The notes beneath the pieces were generated by a model that did not search any database, was not told where the DNA came from, and saw only the letters and a program-made list of their open reading frames with translations. A stretch of 64,000 nt of DNA, from positions 1 to 64,000 of the forward strand of contig NZ_QMED01000014.1 in assembly GCF_003286125.1 (NCBI RefSeq), written 5' to 3'. The first letter of the stretch is position 1. Each line of letters starts with the position of its first letter. This document shows, one piece after another, positions 27,775 to 36,410 of this stretch. This DNA comes from Algibacillus agarilyticus (lineage in GTDB: Bacteria; Pseudomonadota; Gammaproteobacteria; Enterobacterales; Alteromonadaceae). The position numbers and the translations under genes are program-made.

Positions 27775-27837
27775 GCTTTATAGTAAATTTTTACTTAAAT
27801 GTAAATTAAAATAGATTTTTTAGCGTAATAAATATCA

Positions 27838-27851
27838 AATAGTATTACTAT
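27838..27851. promoter_or_regulatory. GntR-type motif AATAGTATTACTAT
   Basis: The cleanest copy of the motif. Together with 27759, 79 bp away, it could bind two regulator dimers and control the divergent GH43 and symporter genes. Confidence 0.55.
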
Positions 27852-28081
27852 ATGTTTTAATTGTTGATATGTTGTGTTAAATTATTTAAAAATCGCTTGT
27901 TGCTTATTTATTATCGTTCCCATTTATAAGGTCAATCTATCTGGGCATTATTTGATATCAAGCTGAGTAATATAAAATCGTTACTCAGACAGAATTAATA
28001 TGCAATAGACACTAATATTAAGATATTCATTGCGTTATCTTGCCTGTACGCAGAGCAATTTAGGTTACTTAGGAAGTAAAT

Positions 28082-29434
28082 ATGAGTTTGATTAAACTTA
28101 CACGATTAGAAAAAGTCGGTTTCGGCGCAGGCGATATGGCCGTTAATGTGGTGATATCGTCAATGTTTTTAATCATGACGTTTTTCTATACCGATATATA
28201 TGGTTTAAAGCCTGAAGATTTAGGCATTATGTTTTTAGTGGTTAGATTGATTGATGCGGTGACCGATCCATTAATGGGTTTGTTGACTGATCGAACAAAC
28301 ACCCGCTGGGGTCGGTATCGTCCTTATTTTTTGTTTTTAGCCATACCGTTTGGTATTTCGGTGTTTTTAACCTTTAGTACGCCCGATTTTGATTATAACA
28401 CCAAGCTTGTTTACGCCTATGCGACCTATATTTTTGTCACCATTATGTTTACGAGTGTCACGATCCCTTATATTTCGTTAATTGGTGTACTGACCGACGA
28501 CCCTAAAGAGCGCTTGTCAGCGAATGGCTATCGTTTGTTTTGTGCCAAAGTAGCTGCATTTTTAGTAACAATTGTGGTGCCTATTTTAGCCGATGCCGAT
28601 TATTGGCAAGGCGATAAAGCATTAGGTTATCAAGTTGCGATGGGCTTAATGGCGTTTATTGGTACTGCATTGTTACTTTTTTGTTTTGCTACAACAAAAG
28701 AACGCTTAACTCATAAAGTAGATTCACGCAGTTTATGGCAGCAAGCTAAGGTGTTGTGCCGAAATGATCAGTGGCTTATTTTAGCCTCTGTATGTTTATT
28801 TGGCACAACGGGTTATGTGGTGCGCTCAGCTGTTGCCTTGTATTACGCTAAATATTATCTCGGCGGCGATGCCGCTTTTCAATCTTTGTTTTTATCTGTT
28901 TCGGTTGGTGCGGCTATTTTAGCGATGGTTGCTTCAACTTGGATCACCAAATCGTATTGTAAAGTTAAATTATTTCGCCTGAGTCAAATTGCAGTTGGCA
29001 TTATAAGCGTTGTAATGTTTTATGCCGTCTCGCCGGGTGATTATATTTTAGCTTTAATTTTATACTTTTTATTATCTTTTGTTGTTGATTTACATGCGCC
29101 TATCTTTTGGTCAGCTATTGCTGAGTCGGTTGACTATGGAGAGGTGAAAAATAAAAACCGAGCATCAGGATTAGCTTATGGCGGTATCACCTTTTTCCAA
29201 AAAGCCGGCATGGGGATTGGTGGTTGGTTAGTCAGTTCATTATTGGCTTACTACGGTTACCAAGCCGATCAAGAACAAACCTCACAAGCCTTGTATGGCA
29301 TCGCATTGATGCTTTGTATTATCCCTGGTTTTTTTCATACCGTGGTCGGTTTCATTATGTATAAATATGTGATCACGGATCAATATTACGATGAGATCAA
29401 ACCTGAATTAAAAACGATAGCGCTAAACAATTAG
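28082..29434 (+). CDS. GPH-family sugar:cation symporter, copy 1
   Basis: A 450-residue inner-membrane carrier with about 12 helices, of the glycoside-pentoside-hexuronide symporter family (major facilitator superfamily). Signature regions are EKVGFGAGDMAVNVVISSMFLIMTFFYTDIYGL, RLIDAVTDPLMGLLTDRTNTRWGRYRPYFL, DDPKERLSANGYRLFCAK and FVVDLHAPIFWSAIAESVDYGEVKNKNRASGLAYGG. In this neighbourhood it likely imports arabinose or arabino-oligosaccharides. It heads a run with a cytoplasmic GH43 (29638) and GH127 (30611). A close paralogue is at 33133. Confidence 0.85.
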   Translation: MSLIKLTRLEKVGFGAGDMAVNVVISSMFLIMTFFYTDIYGLKPEDLGIMFLVVRLIDAVTDPLMGLLTDRTNTRWGRYRPYFLFLAIPFGISVFLTFSTPDFDYNTKLVYAYATYIFVTIMFTSVTIPYISLIGVLTDDPKERLSANGYRLFCAKVAAFLVTIVVPILADADYWQGDKALGYQVAMGLMAFIGTALLLFCFATTKERLTHKVDSRSLWQQAKVLCRNDQWLILASVCLFGTTGYVVRSAVALYYAKYYLGGDAAFQSLFLSVSVGAAILAMVASTWITKSYCKVKLFRLSQIAVGIISVVMFYAVSPGDYILALILYFLLSFVVDLHAPIFWSAIAESVDYGEVKNKNRASGLAYGGITFFQKAGMGIGGWLVSSLLAYYGYQADQEQTSQALYGIALMLCIIPGFFHTVVGFIMYKYVITDQYYDEIKPELKTIALNN

Positions 29435-29439
29435 TTATT

Positions 29440-29600
29440 TAGGGCGTGTTGTTACCTGCATGGATGCAGGTATTTGGCGTGACCAAGATGCGGAAGCTGT
29501 GATCGGCTTTTACATAGAATAATGATGTAAAAGCCACGCACCGCAATCTGAAAGTGTTCCGATAGAACAACAATTGTTAACTAAAGAGCAACACGCCCTA
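29440..29600. repeat. Inverted-repeat element with AGGGCGTGTTG ends
   Basis: A 161-bp element that starts TAGGGCGTGTTGTTACC and ends GAGCAACACGCCCTA, a terminal inverted repeat of about 11 bp. Similar CACGCCCTA ends are at 34585-34595 and 50585-50595, and a related AGGGCGTGTTGTTA is at 308-321. It separates the symporter from the GH43 gene. No coding potential. Confidence 0.5.
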
Positions 29601-29637
29601 GCGATTCGCTGTCATTATTTTCGCATTTGGAGTATTT

Positions 29638-30600
29638 ATGAATTTTATTAAGCCGTTAATTGAGCAACGTGCCGATCCTTTTATTTTTAAACATAGTGAT
29701 GGCTATTATTATTTTACGGGCTCTGTGCCAGCCTACGATCGAATTGAGATCCGCAAAGCAAAAACAATTGCCGAATTGAATCAAGCAACGCCGGCTGATG
29801 TTTGGCATAAACCTGATGAAGGCGTTTATTCTGAACTCATTTGGGCGCCAGAATTACATTATGTAGAGGGTATCTGGTATGTCTATTTTGCTGCCGCGCC
29901 GAACCGAGATATTGTTGATGGCTTATTTCAACATCGTATGTATGTGTTGCAGTGTAATGACGCAGATCCGGTTTCTGGCCATTGGTTTTTTGTGGGTCAA
30001 GTGGATACGGGGATAGATACCTTCTGTTTAGATGCCACTCTTTTTTCCCATAAAGGTATACTATATTACTTATGGGCGCAAAAAGCAGAAGATATCACCG
30101 GTAATTCCAACTTGTATATTGCGCCAATGGCAACGCCAACCGCCATTTCGAGCGAACCTGTTTTAATTAGTAAACCTGAGTTTGAATGGGAAACACGTGG
30201 CTTTTGGGTTAATGAAGGCCCTGCCGTATTAATAGGCAATAACAAAATATTTGTTAGTTATTCCGCCAGTGCGACAGATGAAAACTATTGTGTAGGCTTG
30301 CTATCAATAGATGATAATGCGGATGTACTTGAGCCGAGTAATTGGGTAAAAGCCGAAGCACCGGTCTTTAAAACGGTGACTGAAGCCAAGATGTTTGGCC
30401 CTGGGCATAACAGTTTTACTAAATCTGAATGTGGCCAGCACGATATGTTGGTGTTTCATGCCCGCCAATATACCGAAATTGAAGGTGATCCATTGTGGAA
30501 CCCTGACCGTCATACTTTTGTTAAAAAAATCAATTGGCATGATAACGGTTTTCCTAATTTTGGTACACCCGCTGATCAAGCCGAGTTAATCAGCGGTTAG
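29638..30600 (+). CDS. Cytoplasmic GH43, likely exo-arabinofuranosidase
   Basis: A 320-residue GH43 without signal peptide, so it acts inside the cell on imported oligosaccharides. Landmarks are EQRADPFIFKHSDGYYYFTGSV (base Asp), IWAPELHYVEGIWYVYFAA, TFCLDATLFSHKGILYYLWAQ (modulator Asp) and TRGFWVNEGPAVLIGNNKIFVSYS (acid Glu), with GPGHNSFTKSECGQHDMLVFHARQY near the end. This set resembles GH43 enzymes that release arabinose from short 1,5-arabinan chains. It lies 10 bp upstream of the GH127 gene. Confidence 0.82.
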   Translation: MNFIKPLIEQRADPFIFKHSDGYYYFTGSVPAYDRIEIRKAKTIAELNQATPADVWHKPDEGVYSELIWAPELHYVEGIWYVYFAAAPNRDIVDGLFQHRMYVLQCNDADPVSGHWFFVGQVDTGIDTFCLDATLFSHKGILYYLWAQKAEDITGNSNLYIAPMATPTAISSEPVLISKPEFEWETRGFWVNEGPAVLIGNNKIFVSYSASATDENYCVGLLSIDDNADVLEPSNWVKAEAPVFKTVTEAKMFGPGHNSFTKSECGQHDMLVFHARQYTEIEGDPLWNPDRHTFVKKINWHDNGFPNFGTPADQAELISG

Positions 30601-30610
30601 GAGAATAGGC

Positions 30611-33016
30611 ATGCGATTTCGTGTTTCACGTAAATTAGTCGTGGTTTTGCTATATCTATTTATACAAACTGTTAACGCGGCGGTAGATAAAATTGATTTT
30701 AATAATCGCTTAAAAATGCTGCCGTTATCAAGTGTACAGATAACAGATGGGCCATTTTTACAGGCTCAGCGTGTTAACCTTGATTATTTATTAGCTTTAG
30801 AACCTGATAAATTATTAGCGCCGTATTTACGTGAAGCAGGGCTTGAGACCTCGTCTGACAGCTACGGTAATTGGGAAAACACCGGTTTAGATGGTCATAT
30901 GGGAGGGCATTATTTAACTGCGCTCAGCTTAGGTTATGCGGCCTCAGGTGATGAGCGTTTATATAAACACTTAATCTATATGCTTGCACAGCTAGAGGTA
31001 ATTCAAAAAACCAATGGTAATGGTTATTTAGGCGGTATTCCTAATGGTTCTGCTATGTGGAAAGACGTAGCGGCAGGAAACATACAAGCCGATTTATTCT
31101 CGATGAATAAGCGTTGGGTGCCTTGGTATAACGTGCATAAAATGTTTGCTGGTTTACGCGATGCCTATCTTATTGCTGAGATCCCGCTGGCTAAAAAATT
31201 ATTACTTAATTATGCTGAGTGGCTCAAAATATTAACTCAAAAATTAAGCCGGCAAGACATTCAAACCATGCTGATCACTGAACATGGTGGTATGAATGAA
31301 GTCTTAACTGATATGGCAGAAATCAGTGGTGATAACACTTATCTTGATTTAGCCATAGCGTTCTCGCAGCAATCTATTTTAGCACCATTAATTAAACAAC
31401 AAGATCAACTGAGTGGCTTACACGCGAATACACAAATCCCCAAAGTTATTGGTTTTTTACGTGTGTCTGAATTATCAGGCGATAAAACCTGGCAAAAAGC
31501 GGCTGAATATTTTTGGGATCGTGTTGTTAACCATAGATCAACGGCGATGGGTGGCAATAGCGTAAAAGAACATTTTCATGGTTTGGATGATTTTAATGCC
31601 ATGATCACCGATGTTGAAGGCCCAGAAACGTGCAACACTTATAACATGCTTAAGCTGTCTAAAATGTTATTTTTTAAAACGCAAGATACGCGCTACCTCG
31701 ATTATTATGAACGAGCGACTTACAACCACATATTATCGTCGCAGCACCCTAAACACGGCGGGCTTGTATATTTTACTTCGATGCGCCCTGGTCATTATCG
31801 TAAATACTCGGCGGTAGATAAAGCCATGTGGTGTTGTGTTGGTTCCGGTATCGAAAATCACAGTAAATATGGTGAGCTTATCTACAATACTGATGCCCAA
31901 AAAGGTATCTACGTAAATATGTTTGTTGCGTCTGAGATTAAACTACCGGCGTTAGGGGTCCATTTAAAACAACACACTTTATTTCCTGATCAGGCGCGCT
32001 CTAAACTCGTGATCAAAGGACAAGCGCAATTCAAATTACACATTCGTAAGCCGTCTTGGTTAGCGGGTAATAAAATGAATATTCGCTTAAATGGTAACCC
32101 TGTTACCTTTTCCATCACTGACAATCATTATTTAGCGTTAAACCGCCATTGGCAAAATGGCGACACAATCGAGTTTGATTTACCGATGCAGATTAAAGCT
32201 GAAGCGTTACCTGGCAATACTCAACACTATGCTTTGGTTTACGGACCTGTTGTGTTGGCTTCAAAAGTCGACCCTTTTCCGAATGAAAAACTTGAATATA
32301 TTGCTGATGATAGCCGCATGGGGCACATCGCCAATGGGCCTATGTGTCCGCCCGAAGCCTTGCCTGTGATTTTAGATGACCCTGATGAATTTGTTAAAAA
32401 GATCAAAGCTGTTACAGGCAGCCCATTAACATTTGTGGCCGAACAACAGTTATCAAATCCTTTAATGTCGCCTGTGATTTTGGTGCCTTTTTATCGCTTA
32501 CATGATACGCGTTATCAAGCCTATTGGGCGAATACCACCCCAAAAGCGTTAACAAAATTTCGTGATCGGGCGGCTCAAGCCGCTGCAGCGATAGCAGAGC
32601 TTGAGGCATTAACCATTGATAAAGTAGCCCCTGGTGAGCAACAACCTGAATCCGATCATTTTTTTAAAGCCGAGCAAAGTGAAGCTGGTGTGCATATGGG
32701 ACGTCATTGGCGACATGCACATCAATGGTTTAGTTATGAATTGAACGATAAGCAACAAGACGCGGATTTTTTACGTATTACCTATTTTGGACTCGATGCC
32801 GGCCGCCAATTTAGCCTTTGGTTAAACGAACATAAACTGGCGGATGTTGAACTTAAAGGCGACAAGGGGAATGATTTTTTTACTGTCGATTACCCCATTT
32901 CTAATTTGATTGCTAGCACAGCCAAAGGACAATACACCTTAAAGTTTGTTGCGGCTAACCACTCAATTGCCGGTGGCATTTATGGCGTACGGTTAATGAG
33001 AAACGATCAAAGATAA
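30611..33016 (+). CDS. GH127 beta-L-arabinofuranosidase
   Basis: An 801-residue exported enzyme with a signal peptide (RKLVVVLLYLFIQTVNAA) and an (alpha/alpha) barrel of the GH127 (DUF1680) family. MGGHYLTALSLGYAASGD and RWVPWYNVHKMFAGLRDAY form the barrel. The zinc-thiolate active site is visible as VEGPETCNTYNMLKLS (Glu and Cys) and MWCCVGSGIENHSKYGELIY (nucleophile Cys plus zinc Cys). A beta-sandwich follows to about residue 560, and a further C-terminal domain of about 140 residues ends GGIYGVRLMR. It would release beta-linked arabinofuranose from pectic side chains or arabinogalactan. It is co-transcribed with the GH43 gene before it. Confidence 0.88.
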   Translation: MRFRVSRKLVVVLLYLFIQTVNAAVDKIDFNNRLKMLPLSSVQITDGPFLQAQRVNLDYLLALEPDKLLAPYLREAGLETSSDSYGNWENTGLDGHMGGHYLTALSLGYAASGDERLYKHLIYMLAQLEVIQKTNGNGYLGGIPNGSAMWKDVAAGNIQADLFSMNKRWVPWYNVHKMFAGLRDAYLIAEIPLAKKLLLNYAEWLKILTQKLSRQDIQTMLITEHGGMNEVLTDMAEISGDNTYLDLAIAFSQQSILAPLIKQQDQLSGLHANTQIPKVIGFLRVSELSGDKTWQKAAEYFWDRVVNHRSTAMGGNSVKEHFHGLDDFNAMITDVEGPETCNTYNMLKLSKMLFFKTQDTRYLDYYERATYNHILSSQHPKHGGLVYFTSMRPGHYRKYSAVDKAMWCCVGSGIENHSKYGELIYNTDAQKGIYVNMFVASEIKLPALGVHLKQHTLFPDQARSKLVIKGQAQFKLHIRKPSWLAGNKMNIRLNGNPVTFSITDNHYLALNRHWQNGDTIEFDLPMQIKAEALPGNTQHYALVYGPVVLASKVDPFPNEKLEYIADDSRMGHIANGPMCPPEALPVILDDPDEFVKKIKAVTGSPLTFVAEQQLSNPLMSPVILVPFYRLHDTRYQAYWANTTPKALTKFRDRAAQAAAAIAELEALTIDKVAPGEQQPESDHFFKAEQSEAGVHMGRHWRHAHQWFSYELNDKQQDADFLRITYFGLDAGRQFSLWLNEHKLADVELKGDKGNDFFTVDYPISNLIASTAKGQYTLKFVAANHSIAGGIYGVRLMRNDQR

Positions 33017-33081
33017 GTCATTTCTGCTCACATTTAACTATTTTTAGATGATTTTTTAGTCTATTTACGCTAATATTTCTT

Positions 33082-33096
33082 AATAGTAATATTATT
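33082..33096. promoter_or_regulatory. Degenerate GntR-type motif AATAGTAATATTATT
   Basis: 37 bp before the second symporter start. Half-sites AATAGTA and ATTATT match the motif imperfectly. Confidence 0.35.
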
Positions 33097-33132
33097 TTAT
33101 TAATTAAAAGGTTGAGATCGAGGCGATAACAC

Positions 33133-34503
33133 GTGGTAGCAAAGAAAGCATTATCGGCAGAACATTTGTCATTTATTGAAAAGATAGGTTATGGGGCTGG
33201 CGACTTCGCTATTAATATCGCGTATTCGTCAATGATGCTGCTAATCACTTATTTTTATACAGACATTTATCATTTAACGCCCATTGATCTGGGTATTATG
33301 TTTGTTGTTGTGCGCACCGCTGATGCGATGTTGACACCAATAATGGGTTATTTAACCGATACTTTTAGCTCTAAATGGGGACGCTATCGTCATTATTTTA
33401 TCTTGCTGGCGCTACCATTTGGTGCTTCCATTATTTTAACGTTTACGACTCCCGATCTCGATTACGACGGAAAACTACTCTGGGCATACTGTACCTATGG
33501 TTTCTTTTCACTCATGTTTACTGCGGTGACTATTCCGTATATTTCGATACTCAGCGTGATGACTGAAAACCGAGAAGCCCGTTTATCAGCCAGTGGCTAT
33601 CGTTTATTTATGGCTAAGTTAGCGGCTTTTTTGGTAGTAACAATTGTACCGATCATGACTGCATCAAATTATTTAAACGGTAATTTATCGCATGGTTACC
33701 AAGTTGTAATGACGACGATGGCGTTGATTGCGGTTGTTTGTTTGATTTTTTGCTTTGTATTTATACAAGAGCGTGTGCAACTCGATAATATGCGTATAAA
33801 TATGCTGCAACAAGTTAAGTTAGTATTGGCAAACAAGTTATTGATGTTGCTTTCAGCTAGTTGTGTAGTGAGCACGATGGGCTTTATGATCAGGGGGGCG
33901 CTGGCCATTTATTTTGCTAAATATTGTTTAAACCTTGGCTCATTTGGGCAATCACTTTTTTTAGTTACCAATGTGCTAGCGTCAATTTTAGCGATGGTGG
34001 CTTCAACCTGGATCACTAAGCGCTATTCTAAAATTAAGTTGTATTATAAAAGCCAAATTATTGCCGGCTTATTGAGTTTAGGCTTGTACGTGTTTGCGGG
34101 TCAAGATGCGGTTGTGTTCGCTTTTATTGTGTTCTTTTTGCTTAGTTTTGTGGTTGATTTACATGCCCCTATTTTTTGGGCCGCGATTGCTGATGCGGTT
34201 GATTATGGCAGCCGAACCTTAGGCACACGTGTAACTGGGCTTTCGTATTGTATGATCTCGATGAGTCAAAAATTAGCGATAGGACTGGCTGGCGCCGTGG
34301 TTGGCTTTAGCCTGACATACTTTGGTTATAACGCTCAAGATCTTGAGTTAAGCGTAACGACATCTCAAGGGATCGTGTTTATGTTTGCTTTTATTCCGGC
34401 GGGGTTACACATCTTAGTTGGCTCAATCATGAAGCGTTATCAAATAGTAAGAAAAGAAGAAAGCTTGGCTAAGCATAAATTTGAACTTTTAATTAATGAT
34501 TAA
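33133..34503 (+). CDS. GPH-family sugar:cation symporter, copy 2
   Basis: A 456-residue paralogue of the symporter at 28082, sharing GYGAGDFAINIAYSSMMLLITYFYTDIYHL, RTADAMLTPIMGYLTDTFSSKWGRYRHYF, EARLSASGYRLFMAK and FVVDLHAPIFWAAIADAVDYGSRTLG. The start is GTG at 33133 with GAGG upstream. The charged residues of the LTDRTN loop of copy 1 are replaced here (LTDTFSS), so substrate preference may differ. Imports arabinose, arabino-oligosaccharides or uronates by inference from its neighbours. Confidence 0.83.
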   Translation: MVAKKALSAEHLSFIEKIGYGAGDFAINIAYSSMMLLITYFYTDIYHLTPIDLGIMFVVVRTADAMLTPIMGYLTDTFSSKWGRYRHYFILLALPFGASIILTFTTPDLDYDGKLLWAYCTYGFFSLMFTAVTIPYISILSVMTENREARLSASGYRLFMAKLAAFLVVTIVPIMTASNYLNGNLSHGYQVVMTTMALIAVVCLIFCFVFIQERVQLDNMRINMLQQVKLVLANKLLMLLSASCVVSTMGFMIRGALAIYFAKYCLNLGSFGQSLFLVTNVLASILAMVASTWITKRYSKIKLYYKSQIIAGLLSLGLYVFAGQDAVVFAFIVFFLLSFVVDLHAPIFWAAIADAVDYGSRTLGTRVTGLSYCMISMSQKLAIGLAGAVVGFSLTYFGYNAQDLELSVTTSQGIVFMFAFIPAGLHILVGSIMKRYQIVRKEESLAKHKFELLIND

Positions 34504-34514
34504 TGTCAAGAATA

Positions 34515-34595
34515 ACGACACCGCAATCGCTCTGCCTTGTATAAATCGTGCAAATACGGCTGGCAAAGCATACACAAAAGATAAACACGCCCTAA
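34515..34595 (-). repeat. Fragment of the CACGCCCTA-ended element
   Basis: AACGACACCGCAATCGCTCTGCCTTG.. here is the reverse complement of 50380-50415, followed by GATAAACACGCCCTA, which also ends the copy at 50595. It appears to be a rearranged or shortened copy. Confidence 0.45.
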
Positions 34596-35154
34596 CTCAT
34601 CATGGATGAATTCAGGGTATTGAAAATAAACAGATAAATTACCCATTTTACTTCCATAGTGGGTGCTCTCTCCATTCTTTTGATCATTTATCAGCCTGCA
34701 TATCCAAATGATAAAGCGCCTAATAACATTACCTCAGTAAGCATCCAGATAGGTACGCTTGGAAATCCAGTATATTTGATTTGTAGTGACGAATAATATC
34801 AATCAGTAATAATAAGTGCCCACTCAGCGAGCGTTTAAATGCGCTGAAATGAAAGAATAGTGGTGCTCTTTTGAGTTCGAGCAACACAGAGTAAGCGCAT
34901 TTAAAACTCGTCTGAAAGGAATGCCCACCGTGGTAGGTCAATTGTGTTTTAACCGCTATCTCTGTACGTTCGATAGCATCTAGAATTAATGAACGTAGCT
35001 GCCTATCCCATTCATATAAAAAAATAACTTGATTGAAATCAGAATTAACTTCAAATAAGTTTGAAACATTATCACGCTGATTTACAAGGTAAATATATAA
35101 AAAGGTGTTTTTATGTTAAATAAATGTTTGTTTTTCGTCCTTAGTGATATATAG
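34596..35154. other. Intergenic region with a MITE fragment
   Basis: Contains the partial second-family MITE at 34796-34928. Otherwise no gene is seen before the operator at 35155. Confidence 0.45.
34796..34928 (+). mobile_element. Second MITE-like family, partial copy
   Basis: Matches the left half of the element at 17825-18079 from ATCAATCAGTAATAATAAGTG to CTGAAAGGAATGCCCA with a few changes, then diverges. The right end is missing. Confidence 0.6.
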
Positions 35155-35170
35155 TTGCCACCGGTGGCAA
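35155..35170. promoter_or_regulatory. Operator TTGCCACCGGTGGCAA before binding protein 2
   Basis: A perfect 16-bp palindrome, 20 bp before the ATG at 35191, placed to block transcription or initiation when occupied. Same site type as 14797, 36239, 50816, 53820 and 59295. Confidence 0.75.
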
Positions 35171-35190
35171 TTGTTGAAGAGGTGTACAAA

Positions 35191-36081
35191 ATGACAAAAA
35201 AACCGGGTTATTCAGCAACACTTGTACTTTTATTACTGACCTATTTGGTTGCAATGAATGTAAAAGCAGCAAGTGAAAGTGTAATTATCAATAAAAAGTC
35301 TAATACAAAAGGGGTCTATATGACCGGCTTGCTGACGTTGGCTTTATCTTATTCACATCGCGAGTACCAAATTGAATCAACTGATCAAGTTTATTCAAAA
35401 TCTAAAGTACTTGAATCAATGAAAACGGGCGCTATTTCGTTAACGTGGGGTGGCACGTCAGATCAGATGGAAGCTAATTATATTCCTATTCGCATTGATA
35501 CTTATCGAGGTTTAATGAGTCATCGCTTAATGTTAATACGTGAAGGTGAGCAAGCTATTTTCAGCCAAATTAAAAATACAGAAGATTTAAAGTTAATTCG
35601 GTTTGGCCAAGGGCGTAAGTGGATGGATGCTAAAATTTTAGAAGCTGCTGGTATGCAGGTTATCAAAACGAATAAAAAAAGAAATTTGTATTACATGTTG
35701 GATGGTGACCGATTTGATGCGTTTCCTCGGGGAGCCAGTGAAGCGTTAACAGAATTAAGTTCTTATTCTGATTTGCCGTTAACCGTTGAGAAAGATTTAG
35801 TTATTGTTTATCCGTTACCGACTTACTTTTTTGTATCTAAGGCCTATCCTAAGCTCGCAGCAGACATTGAAGCCGGACTGGAAACTATGTTGGTTGATGG
35901 GCAATTTGATGATTATTTTTATAATAGCCCAGAGATTAAAGCAACGCTTGAACAAGCCGATCTTAAAAATCGTCGTGCGATACGTTTAACTAACCCTTAT
36001 TTACCTAAAGCGACTCCGCTACAGCGTAAAGAGCTTTGGCTAAATTTAACTAAAGCTGAGCCCATTGAAGCCTCATCATAA
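35191..36081 (+). CDS. Orphan periplasmic binding protein-like (SBP family 3 type), paralogue 2
   Basis: About 296 residues from ATG 35191, chosen because GAAGAGG lies 10 bp upstream and because the longer frame would begin inside the operator. A signal peptide (KPGYSATLVLLLLTYLVAMNVKA) is followed by MTGLLTLALSYSHREY, MKTGAISLTWGGTSDQMEA, GLMSHRLMLIREGEQ, IRFGQGRKWMDAKILEAAGMQVI, MLDGDRFDAFPRGASEAL, VYPLPTYFFVSKAYPKLAADIEAGLETML and VDGQFDDYFYNSPEIK. It is a paralogue of the protein at 23916, again without permease genes. The operator ties it to the uronate regulon, whereas paralogue 1 follows the arabinose genes, so the two may sense different sugars. Confidence 0.68.
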   Translation: MTKKPGYSATLVLLLLTYLVAMNVKAASESVIINKKSNTKGVYMTGLLTLALSYSHREYQIESTDQVYSKSKVLESMKTGAISLTWGGTSDQMEANYIPIRIDTYRGLMSHRLMLIREGEQAIFSQIKNTEDLKLIRFGQGRKWMDAKILEAAGMQVIKTNKKRNLYYMLDGDRFDAFPRGASEALTELSSYSDLPLTVEKDLVIVYPLPTYFFVSKAYPKLAADIEAGLETMLVDGQFDDYFYNSPEIKATLEQADLKNRRAIRLTNPYLPKATPLQRKELWLNLTKAEPIEASS

Positions 36082-36141
36082 ATTTTAATATATACCTTAG
36101 TACGTAACTAAAAGTTAATATTTTTAGTGGATTACGACTGA

Positions 36142-36160
36142 AATAGTATTATTTATAATA
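36142..36160. promoter_or_regulatory. GntR-type motif AATAGTATTATTTATAATA
   Basis: A degenerate AATAGTATTA site upstream of the TonB receptor, 79 bp before the CCGGT-type operator. If real, the receptor gene would answer to both regulators. Confidence 0.3.
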
Positions 36161-36238
36161 CAATATCATTAAATAAATTAAAATATTTAACAAAAACTAT
36201 ACAAAAAAAATTTTAGAGCTATATAATGGAAAACAACC

Positions 36239-36252
36239 TGCCACCGGTGGCA
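36239..36252. promoter_or_regulatory. Operator TGCCACCGGTGGCA before the TonB receptor
   Basis: Perfect 14-bp palindrome 159 bp before the receptor ATG, preceded by an A/T-rich stretch with TATAAT (36224-36229) that could be a -10 box. An operator just downstream of -10 is a usual repressor position. Confidence 0.7.
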
Positions 36253-36410
36253 ATTATGATAAAGCAGAGACTTAGGCGTAAATAAACTGAATTTTCGATA
36301 TTAAGAACATAAATACAGAGAACATCGATAGATAGAACACAGCGTGGAGCTACACTTTTAAGGGCTCTATATAAATATAAAATCATATCAATAATATGAG
36401 GACTAACCGC

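Noticed and set aside
35155-35190. Earlier start of binding protein 2 at 35155
   Set aside because: That start lies within the operator palindrome; ATG 35191 has a good ribosome site and starts a proper signal peptide.
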